From Kaistella sp. 97-N-M2 (GTDB taxonomy: Bacteria > Bacteroidota > Bacteroidia > Flavobacteriales > Weeksellaceae): a DNA stretch of 64,000 nucleotides. The position numbers and the translations under genes are program-made. The stretch covers positions 1,054,001 to 1,118,000 of the forward strand of contig NZ_CP090976.1 of assembly GCF_021513235.1 (NCBI RefSeq), given 5' to 3'. Positions within the stretch are counted from its first letter, which is position 1. Each line of letters begins with the position of its first letter. Shown here piece after piece: positions 25,597 to 32,545 of the stretch. The notes under the pieces were generated by a model, which worked only from the letters and a program-made list of their open reading frames with translations, was not told the origin of the DNA and ran no database searches.

Positions 25597-25670
25597 CCTT
25601 TCATTTTTACTTTTTATTAGATTTATTTCAAACTGCATCATCCGCAAGGATTTTGCAGTTTTATTTTTTA
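25597..25670 (+). ncRNA. Candidate small RNA of about 70 nt
   Basis: Downstream of the orphan promoter comes a U-rich 30-base stretch and then a strong hairpin: AAACTGCA (25630-25637), a two-base internal mismatch, ATCC, a GCAA tetraloop (25644-25647), GGAT, two mismatched bases and TGCAGTTT (25654-25661), followed by a T-rich tail. Promoter and U-tract agree in orientation, which fits a short independent transcript. The hairpin might instead serve the convergent exporter gene, but that strand lacks a U-tract. No known RNA family recognised. Confidence 0.45.
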
Positions 25671-26545
25671 TCTGAAGGTTTGGCGCGCAAAAATATCAGT
25701 CCCGCTATGATGATCATTCCACCAAAACCCTGCATCAAAGTGAGTTTTTCGCCATCTAAAATTCCCCAAATCACAGCAACAACAGGCATTAATAAGGTAA
25801 CTGTCGATGCAAATAGCGGCGTAGAAATATTAAGTAAGCGGTAGTTTAACATCATGGCTAAACCGGTTCCGAAGATCGAAAGTAAACTGACGAAACCCAG
25901 CCCAATAAACAAACCTCTGTCCGGTTCGAGATCATTAAAGAAGCCCGCAACGATTAATGCGACGAGAGAAGGAACAATCAAAACAAAGGAAAATACGAAC
26001 GCAGAGAGAATTTTCGCGGGAATATCGTGAAGTTTGGACTTGACCGTTGTCATCGAAATGGCGTAACACAACGTCGCGACTAACAATAAAACAATCGGAA
26101 CCAATTTCAGTTCGCCGCTCGGGCCACCCGAAAACGCGAGAATGCAGGCGCCCGTAAAACTAATGGCCACACCAATGAGCTGTCTTTTCGTGCTCGAAAA
26201 TTTCCAGAAAAGCGCCCCAACGATGATCACAAATATCGGCATCATCGAATTCACGATCCCGGCAATGCTGCTACTGACCCTGGTTTCGGCGATAGGAAAC
26301 AAAAACATGGGAATAAAATTTCCTGTTACCGCGGCGATAACTAGCCACTTTAAATGTTTTTTCGGAAATTTCTTAATGTTTTTCAGCGCCATGGGAAGCA
26401 ATAAAATTCCCGCAATTAAAACGCGCAAAGCGCCAACTTCATAGGGATTAAAATGCTCCAGCGATTTTTTGATGAGGATAAAGGAGGAACCCCAGATGAT
26501 GGAAAGGACCACTAGTAAAACCCATCTTTCTTTTTCAGGATTCAT
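25661..26545 (-). CDS. DMT-superfamily transporter (EamA domains)
   Basis: Encodes 294 residues with ten predicted membrane helices arranged as two EamA repeats (about 8-140 and 155-290). WGSSFILIKKSLEHFNPYEVGALRVLIAG and the second-half PLFASTVTLLMPVVAVIWGILDGEKLTLMQGFGGMIIIAGL are family-typical. Such proteins export metabolites or amino acids; the substrate cannot be inferred. Its start overlaps the end of aat by 11 bases, so the two are co-transcribed, though no functional link is evident. Confidence 0.88.
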   Translation of the reverse strand: MNPEKERWVLLVVLSIIWGSSFILIKKSLEHFNPYEVGALRVLIAGILLLPMALKNIKKFPKKHLKWLVIAAVTGNFIPMFLFPIAETRVSSSIAGIVNSMMPIFVIIVGALFWKFSSTKRQLIGVAISFTGACILAFSGGPSGELKLVPIVLLLVATLCYAISMTTVKSKLHDIPAKILSAFVFSFVLIVPSLVALIVAGFFNDLEPDRGLFIGLGFVSLLSIFGTGLAMMLNYRLLNISTPLFASTVTLLMPVVAVIWGILDGEKLTLMQGFGGMIIIAGLIFLRAKPSDKK

Positions 26546-27182
26546 TGTTTCTTTTTAAAATTTTTAAATAGTCTGCTTTGGGAATCATGGTTGCGCCTAA
26601 GCTTTCCAAATGTTCCGAATGAACCTGACAATCGATAAGATCCAAATTGTCATTCTTTTTAATAAACTGAATGAATCCGGCCTTCGAAGCGTTGCTCACT
26701 TTCGCAAACATGCTTTCGCCACAAAAAACATTTCCAATCTGTACGCCGTAAAAGCCGCCCACAAGCTTCTCGTTTTGCCAAACCTCGATGCTTTTTGCAA
26801 TTCCACTTTCGTGCAGCACGACAAATGAATCGATGAGCTCGTCGGACAGCCAGGTTCCGTCCTGATCTTTTCTGAAGGTGTTTTTGCATTCTTCCAGAAC
26901 TTTGCGAAAACATTTATTTTCAGTAAAAGTGAAAACGTCATCGCGCAAAATTTTTCGCATCGATTTTGAGATTTTAAGATCCTGCGGAAAAAGGACAAAT
27001 CTGGGATCGGGACACCACCATAAAATTTCTTCACCCGGATTAAACCAGGGGAAAAGTCCCAATTGATAGGCAAAATAAATCCGCTCCGGCGATAAATCGC
27101 CACCCACTGCCAGTAATCCGCTTTCCGAATGCGTGGATTCGGGATCGGGAAAAGAAATACTGTGGGGATTCAGGAAAATCAT
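26535..27182 (-). CDS. aat: Leucyl/phenylalanyl-tRNA-protein transferase
   Basis: Encodes 215 residues. Motifs GLLAVGGDLSPERIYFAYQLGLFPWFNPGEEILWWCPDPRFVLFP, then SGIAKSIEVWQNEKLVGGFYGVQIGNVFCGESMFAKVSNASKAG and LDLIDCQVHSEHLESLGA are diagnostic. The enzyme adds Leu or Phe to proteins with N-terminal Lys or Arg, marking them for ClpAP degradation (bacterial N-end rule). A hairpin (27195-27222) stands between it and the upstream DUF3127 gene. Confidence 0.95.
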   Translation of the reverse strand: MIFLNPHSISFPDPESTHSESGLLAVGGDLSPERIYFAYQLGLFPWFNPGEEILWWCPDPRFVLFPQDLKISKSMRKILRDDVFTFTENKCFRKVLEECKNTFRKDQDGTWLSDELIDSFVVLHESGIAKSIEVWQNEKLVGGFYGVQIGNVFCGESMFAKVSNASKAGFIQFIKKNDNLDLIDCQVHSEHLESLGATMIPKADYLKILKRNNES

Positions 27183-27222
27183 TTTTCAAAAATGAAATCC
27201 TGCTCTTATAAAAGCAGGATTT
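27183..27222 (-). terminator. Terminator after the DUF3127 gene
   Basis: Ten-base-pair stem AAATCCTGCT/AGCAGGATTT followed on the minus strand by a T-rich stretch; the aat start codon (27182) lies immediately beyond. Confidence 0.75.
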
Positions 27223-27245
27223 CTATCAATTTAATTATTTAAAGA

Positions 27246-27626
27246 CTAGAAAGGTAAGTCGTCTTCGTCTTCTTCAAAAACATTTCCGCCTTGTGCCGGA
27301 GTAGATGCTGAAGAGGAAGGAGCTGCCTGTGTGGGTTCGAAACCACCGCCAGACTCTATATTTTCGATTTTCCACCCCGTGATTGAGTTGAAATATTTTA
27401 CATCGCCTTGGGGTGAAGTCCATTCTCTACCACCAATATTGATAGAAACTTTTACTTTATCGCCTTCTTTTAGGGGATTTAGCAAATCTCCTTTTTCTTT
27501 AAGAAATTCGATGCTTATCGGTTGCGGATACTGTTCTTCGGTTACAAGAACCATTTCTCTTTTCTGAAAACCGCTCGGAAAGGTCTGAACCTCACCTAAT
27601 TTCTTTATAATTCCCTGTAATTCCAT
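27246..27626 (-). CDS. DUF3127 protein with SSB-like C-terminal tip
   Basis: Encodes 126 residues. The first ~95 form the DUF3127 domain, a predicted OB-fold (GIIKKLGEVQTFPSGFQKREMVLVTEEQYPQPISIEFLKEK). A Ser/Ala/Pro/Gly-rich linker (95-113) then leads to the acidic end EEDEDDLPF. This resembles the DDDIPF tip of single-strand DNA-binding protein, which recruits replication and repair enzymes. Function is unknown, but the layout (OB-fold, flexible linker, acidic amphipathic tip) copies SSB. Confidence 0.85.
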   Translation of the reverse strand: MELQGIIKKLGEVQTFPSGFQKREMVLVTEEQYPQPISIEFLKEKGDLLNPLKEGDKVKVSINIGGREWTSPQGDVKYFNSITGWKIENIESGGGFEPTQAAPSSSASTPAQGGNVFEEDEDDLPF

Positions 27627-27721
27627 AATTGATTGTTAAAGGTGTAAAAGTAATAAATTCAAAAGATAAAAAGAAGCGGGAGGTCTAAATTTTTAAAAAA
27701 AATAAAAAATGTAAAATTTTG

Positions 27722-27752
27722 TTGGTTTAAGAGGGAAAAGTATTTATATTTG
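27722..27752 (+). promoter_or_regulatory. Promoter of the tRNA cluster
   Basis: TTG at 27722-27724, a 20-base spacer and TATATTTG at 27745-27752: a near-ideal Bacteroidota promoter about 30 bases upstream of the first tRNA. Confidence 0.7.
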
Positions 27753-27784
27753 CACTCACAAAAAAAAAGAAAAGAAGTTCAAAA

Positions 27785-27866
27785 GCGGATGTGATGTAAT
27801 TGGTAGCCATGCCAGACTTAGGATCTGGTGCTGTGAGGCGTGTGGGTTCGAGTCCCTCCATCCGCA
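27785..27866 (+). tRNA. tRNA-Leu (UAG)
   Basis: Acceptor arms GCGGATG and CATCCGC pair fully with discriminator A. Anticodon loop CTTAGGA between CCAGA and TCTGG stems gives TAG. A long variable arm and the GGTTCGAGTCC T-arm fit a class II leucine tRNA. No CCA is encoded. Confidence 0.95.
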
Positions 27867-27920
27867 CTATTTTTTAAAAATAATTGTAGCTTTTACCAGC
27901 ACATTTTAAAAAATTTTATC

Positions 27921-27993
<73 letters not shown>

Positions 27994-28001
27994 CTTCACT
28001 T

Positions 28002-28085
28002 GCCTTGGTGGTGGAACTGGTAGACACGCAGGACTTAAAATCCTGTATTCGTAAGAATGTACGGGTTCAAGTCCCGTCCGAGGTA
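28002..28085 (+). tRNA. tRNA-Leu (UAA)
   Basis: Acceptor GCCTTGG/CCGAGGT (two G-U pairs), anticodon loop CTTAAAA in the CAGGA/TCCTG stem, and a long variable arm typical of leucine tRNAs. Only 8 bases after tRNA-Gly, so cotranscribed. Confidence 0.95.
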
Positions 28086-28089
28086 CTTT

Positions 28090-28126
28090 AAACCCTCTGA
28101 AACTAAAGTTTTCAGAGGGTTTTTTG
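28090..28126 (+). terminator. Terminator of the tRNA cluster
   Basis: Stem AAACCCTCTGAAA with its complement TTTTCAGAGGGTTT followed by T6, directly after tRNA-Leu(UAA). Confidence 0.85.
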
Positions 28127-28539
28127 TTTTTAGATCGCTTGGAGTGAAACGAGAAGTTCTACCACTGTTCCTTATACAGCAGAAATTAGAACCATCTTTC
28201 GAAATCTTCCGCACTTCATCAAAGGTCAATTGCCGTTTCTGATCATTACGTGGAAGGCCACGGCAAACTTTATTTTGTTTGTAAATTCCCTTTTCCCCCG
28301 CGGATTATCGCTGGTTTTCGTAATTCTCTTTTTTAAAGACCGTTATAACTTTTTCCGCAAAAACATTTTGGTTGCCACCATTCTTTTGTTTATCCCCCAT
28401 ATTTTATTTCGATTTCCAAATCATCGAATGGAATTCTGTTTTCAAAAAATTTCATATACGAAATCCGATGAATATTAATGGTTTACATAATCCACACTTC
28501 GTAAATTCTTTTTAAAAATAAAAAAAATAAGCGCTAACC
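28127..28539. other. 413-base stretch without a recognisable gene
   Basis: Between the tRNA terminator and the TonB receptor operator I find no convincing gene. A minus-strand frame of about 65 codons (roughly 28100-28300) reads through peptide-like text including CRGLPRNDQKRQLTFDEV but has no good start and runs across the tRNA terminator. A short ATG frame on the minus strand begins MKFFENRIPFDDLEIEIKYG near 28460 and stops soon after. These may be fragments of decayed genes next to tRNA-Leu, a common integration area, but I recognise no integrase or element end. Confidence 0.3.
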
Positions 28540-28570
28540 TTATTTAGAATAAATAAAAAGAATACATTTG
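28540..28570 (+). promoter_or_regulatory. TonB receptor promoter with candidate metal-regulator operator
   Basis: TTATTTAGAATAAATAA (28540-28556) is a perfect 7-bp inverted repeat with a 3-base centre. It ends 6 bases before the -7 element TACATTTG (28563-28570), inside the promoter core, where a repressor such as Fur would block transcription. The identity of the regulator is an inference from the iron-uptake genes downstream. Confidence 0.5.
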
Positions 28571-28584
28571 CAAAAATAATATTC

Positions 28585-30800
28585 ATGAACAAAGCTATTA
28601 TAGGAGCAGCATTGCTCGGTTCCATTTTCACATTCGCACAGGAAAAAGACACCATTAATTCTAAAAATATAGAAGAGGTCATCATCAATGCCGTTTTGAA
28701 GAAAGATTCGGAATACACGAATAAAATGCCGTTAAAAGCGATAGAAAATCCGCAGTTATTTTCTACAGTCGATAAATTATTTTTCGAGAATCAGATGATT
28801 TATTCCGTAGACGATGCTTACCGCAATGTTACAGGAATTCAGAAAATGTGGAGCCCCACCAACAGAGCAGGAGATGGCGGCTCGTATATTGCGCTTAGAG
28901 GTTTCGTATCCAACAACTCCTTAAGAAATGGTTTGGTTGCACCCGTAACCACAACAATTGATGCCGTAAATATTGAAAAACTGGAAGTCTTAAAAGGCCC
29001 ATCAGCCACTTTATACGGAAGTAACGTTACTTCATACGGCGGTGCCGTAAACAGAGTTACGAAAAAACCCTATGCTGATTTTGGCGGAAATATCTCGTTG
29101 ACGGGTGGTAGCTATAATTATTACCGTGCCCAGGCGGATATTAATACACCCGTTACGAATGATAAGAAATTAATGTTCCGCGTGAATACTGCCTATACCA
29201 ATTCCGGAACTTTTCAGAAAACAGATGCGAAAAACACGTACATCGCATTTGCGCCGTCTTTGCTTTATAAAGTAAATGATAAACTGAACCTCAGTTTAGA
29301 GTATGAAATGTTTGATACGAAAGCTACCGCTGAGCAATCTTTTTTTATCTTTCAAAAAATGGCGGCTATACTCCCGGCGTCGGAGTTAATAATATGAAGG
29401 ATTTAGAGAAATTGGGCTTGGATTACAAACAATCGTACTACGGAGACGGCCTTTACACCACATCCAAAATACGGAATCTTTTTGGCCAGGTAAACTATAA
29501 GATCAATGATCACATAAGCTCTTCTACAAATCTGAGCACCGCTTCTTCTTTTTCAGACGGATTTAATCCTTATTTTACCGCTTATGTAAACGCTGCAGAT
29601 AATCAACTTTACGTTAAACGGGCGGACCAATCCACCAAAGACAGTAAAAAAACCTATCTCCAGGCCCAGCAAAATTTCAATTTCGACTATCGGTTTGGAA
29701 ATAATATGCGTAACAGAACGGTGGTTGGCTTTGATTATCAAAATATTAAAAGCAACCTCCATTATCTGTATTTAACGCAGGGCTTTATATCCCCGGATGT
29801 TCCTGCACAAGGTTTTAACTATTCGGATTTTAATGCCACGACGCTTACCAAAGCCTATCAGGATTTACCAACAAGTACGTATGATCAAATTGACGAGTTA
29901 AATACGTATAGTGGTTACATCTCAAACGTATTCACTCCACTTTCCGGCTTAAATATTTTGGCCGCCGTTCGTTATGAAAGCAACAATTCCAAAGGTGGTT
30001 TATTGGGAACATCCGAAGTTGCACCTTATGAACAGGCGTCTTTTTCCCCGAAATTCGGAGTCGTTTATGAAATTATTAAAGATAAGTTCTCCGTTTTTGG
30101 CAACTATCAAAACAGTTTTAAAAGCAATGGTTATATTGTGACAGATTTGGCGGGAACGACTTTATTATCAGATCCCGAAAAAGCCAATCAATTTGAAGGA
30201 GGTTTCCGGGGCAGCATATTTAAAGGACGTCTAAACGCGACCTTAAGCTACTACAACATCAACGTGAAAAATTCCCTGATCACCACCGGTTACGCGGGCG
30301 CAAATGCCATTCAAAACCAAGCCGGAGAACTGTTGAGTAAAGGGGTAGAATTGGAAGTAAACGCTTATTTGGTAAAAGGACTTTCTTTAGTGGGAGGCGT
30401 AAGTTATAACGATTCGGAATTTATCGAGTCTGATGCTGCGACGCAGGGAAGAAGACCTGGAACTGCGGGTTCTCCATGGTTAGCCAGCCTTTACGCAAGT
30501 TATCAAATTCTGGACGGAAGTTTGAAAGGATTGGGATTCGGCTTTGGCGGGAACTATGCGAATGACCACAGAGAGCTGAATAACAATGCTTTAGGAGCAG
30601 ATAATACAGTAATTGGCGAAGATATTTTCATTTTACCAGAATATTTAGTTTTGAATGCGAGCGCATTCTACGACACCAAAAAATTCAGAATTGGGGTAAA
30701 AGTAGATAATTTCACCAATAAGCACTATTGGGTAGGATTCACCACTGCAAACCCGCAGCAACTGATCAACGCCTTAGGAAGCTTTACTTACAAGTTTTAA
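28585..30800 (+). pseudogene. TonB-dependent siderophore receptor, frameshifted
   Basis: Two plus-strand frames join into one receptor of about 738 residues. Signal peptide (GAALLGSIFTFAQ), plug domain (DDAYRNVTGIQKMWSPTNRAGDGGSYIALRGF, EKLEVLKGPSATLYGSNVTSYGGAVNRVTKKP) and a 22-strand-type barrel ending in LGSFTYKF with terminal Phe are visible. It resembles FhuA/FecA-type siderophore receptors, with no N-terminal CarboxypepD_reg domain. The break is in the A6 run at 29354-29359: seven A would give QKNGGYTPGVGVNNMKDLEK in one frame. True inactivation, slippage or sequencing error cannot be told apart here. Probably works with the downstream PepSY protein. Confidence 0.87.
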
Positions 30801-30818
30801 GAAGATAACTAAAATCCG

Positions 30819-30848
30819 CTATTCCCGGACAATCGGGAATAGTTTTTT
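30819..30848 (+). terminator. Terminator-like hairpin directly before the PepSY start codon
   Basis: Stem CTATTCCCG/CGGGAATAG, six-base loop, then T6. The ATG of the next gene begins at 30851. It could end the receptor transcript or attenuate read-through. Confidence 0.8.
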
Positions 30849-30850
30849 AA

Positions 30851-32074
30851 ATGAAAAGAAAACACCAACACATCAAAAAACAAAGCCTTTTTAAAAAATG
30901 GACGGGCAAACTGCATTTGTGGTTTGGTCTGGGCATTGGTTTAATCATCGTCATTGTTTCGGTGACCGGCGCTTTATATGTTTTCAAAGACGAATTCGAA
31001 AACTTCACCCGAAAAGACGTTATTTATCATCACGAACAGAATATTGCACAGAAACAAATTCTGCCGATTCGGGTATTAGAAAAATCCGTCGACGCGCAGG
31101 TTCAGGAAAAGTATAAAATTCACTGGGTAAATATCCCGATGGATAAAAGTATGTCTTATCAATTCTACTGGTACGAACACAATACCGCGGCGTGGAATTA
31201 TTTCGATGAGTTCCCCGTATATAAATTAGCGTACGTGAATCCTTACACCGGCCAAGTTTTAAGAGTTTACGATGAAAAGAATGGTTTTTTCAACATCGTG
31301 AAAATGATTCACTGGAGTTTCCTCCTTAAAGAATCCTGGGGAAAATATGTTGTCGGAATTCCGGTTGCCATCTTCGTTCTAATGCTGATTTCCGGAATTA
31401 TTTTGTGGTGGCCAAAAAACAGAGCTGCGCGAAAGCAACGTTTTTCTTTTAAATGGAAAAATGTAAAAAGCTGGAAGAGAAAAAATTACGATTTGCACAG
31501 CATCTTAGGCTTTTACACCTCAATTTTTGCTTTGATTTCTGCCGTAACGGGTTTGTTTTACGCTTTCTTCGTCATTCAGGCGGCGATTTACGTTATTTTC
31601 TCCGGGGGTAACACCGTGTATCCAAATTTTGACCACATCACAACTAAAGCCCCTGTCGAAGCGCGAAACGATACAACTTTAGACAAAGTCATTAATACGG
31701 TAGAAGAAAAATATCCCGACTCGTTTATGTTTTCGGTAGATCTTGGTCATCCTCACATGGACGATCACGAACACCCAAATTTCTCCGTATTTGTTAAGCA
31801 TCTGGCTTATTCCTATCACAAAAATGCGAGCCTTATTTTTGATGAAAATTCCGGAGAACTTTTGCACAACTACGATCATAAAGATAAAAATTTTGGAGAA
31901 AAAGCCGTTGCCGCGAATTATGACATCCATGTTGGTTCTATTTTAGGTTTGCCTACAAAAATTATTGCATTCATTGTAAGTTTACTTTGCGCTTCCTTAC
32001 CTGTTACAGGATTTATGATTTGGTGGGGCAGACGAAAAAAAGGAAAGAAAACCCGTCAGATTTCCTTAAAATAA
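30851..32074 (+). CDS. PepSY-associated TM domain protein (putative ferric-siderophore reductase)
   Basis: Encodes 407 residues with the PepSY_TM layout: a first membrane helix after KLHLWFGLG (about residues 22-48), an extracytoplasmic segment, helix near 175-195, paired helices near 215-250 and a last helix near 375-395, ending in a basic tail. Conserved His residues (KLHLW, IHWSF, DLHSILGF, YDIHVGS) are suited to haem ligation. Related proteins reduce iron-siderophore complexes at the inner membrane. It follows the siderophore receptor gene, separated only by a terminator-like hairpin. Confidence 0.88.
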   Translation: MKRKHQHIKKQSLFKKWTGKLHLWFGLGIGLIIVIVSVTGALYVFKDEFENFTRKDVIYHHEQNIAQKQILPIRVLEKSVDAQVQEKYKIHWVNIPMDKSMSYQFYWYEHNTAAWNYFDEFPVYKLAYVNPYTGQVLRVYDEKNGFFNIVKMIHWSFLLKESWGKYVVGIPVAIFVLMLISGIILWWPKNRAARKQRFSFKWKNVKSWKRKNYDLHSILGFYTSIFALISAVTGLFYAFFVIQAAIYVIFSGGNTVYPNFDHITTKAPVEARNDTTLDKVINTVEEKYPDSFMFSVDLGHPHMDDHEHPNFSVFVKHLAYSYHKNASLIFDENSGELLHNYDHKDKNFGEKAVAANYDIHVGSILGLPTKIIAFIVSLLCASLPVTGFMIWWGRRKKGKKTRQISLK

Positions 32075-32173
32075 ACAGAAATTTAACGTAATTAAAAGTT
32101 TTGCTGAAGTTTCGGCCCGCGTTTCCGCCGCAGTGGTATTCTTTTTGTAGCTTTAGTCACCTAAATAAACATC

Positions 32174-32515
32174 ATGGGAAATCACAACTTAAAAACACTC
32201 TCGCAGGTTTTAAATACTTTAATCAAAAGAGGAATCACGAAAGAAATTTGTATGAATGACCAAAACCAAATGGTTTTAGGTAAAGACGAAAAAATTTACA
32301 AACCCGAAGATCTGGTGATTGTAAAGTCTTATAGATTTGAAGGAGACAGCAATCCAGACGATAACGCGGTTTTGTATCTGCTTCAGGATAAAGAGGGCGA
32401 GCTTGCAACAATCTTAGATTCGTACGGTGCAGAAAGCAATTACAGCGGCGAAGAATTCGATTTTTTCCTGCGTCAGGTGCCCATAAAGGAAAACCCTGAA
32501 TACGACATCAACTAA
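32174..32515 (+). CDS. Conserved Bacteroidota small protein
   Basis: Encodes 113 residues: LKTLSQVLNTLIKRGITKEICM, KPEDLVIVKSYRFEGDSNPDDNAVLYLLQDKEGELATILDSYGAESNY. The YRFEG.SNPDDNAVLY...LVDAYG-like phrase recurs in small Flavobacteriia proteins that databases often label phosphoribosylpyrophosphate synthetase; at this length it cannot be that enzyme and carries no PRPP-binding motif. Function unknown. Shares a palindromic terminator with the convergent AsmA-like gene. Confidence 0.7.
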   Translation: MGNHNLKTLSQVLNTLIKRGITKEICMNDQNQMVLGKDEKIYKPEDLVIVKSYRFEGDSNPDDNAVLYLLQDKEGELATILDSYGAESNYSGEEFDFFLRQVPIKENPEYDIN

Positions 32516-32519
32516 AACA

Positions 32520-32545
32520 AAATCCGAAAATTAATTTTCGGATTT
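32520..32545. terminator. Bidirectional terminator, perfect 26-bp palindrome
   Basis: AAATCCGAAAATT and its exact complement meet without a loop between two convergent genes; T-rich sequence follows on the plus strand and A-rich precedes. It overlaps the stop codon of the AsmA-like gene. Confidence 0.75.

Noticed and set aside
28230-28478. Plus-strand 82-residue hydrophobic frame
   Set aside because: It starts with TTG, shows no promoter, family or domain, and the composition follows from the T-rich strand. Kept only as part of the unexplained stretch.
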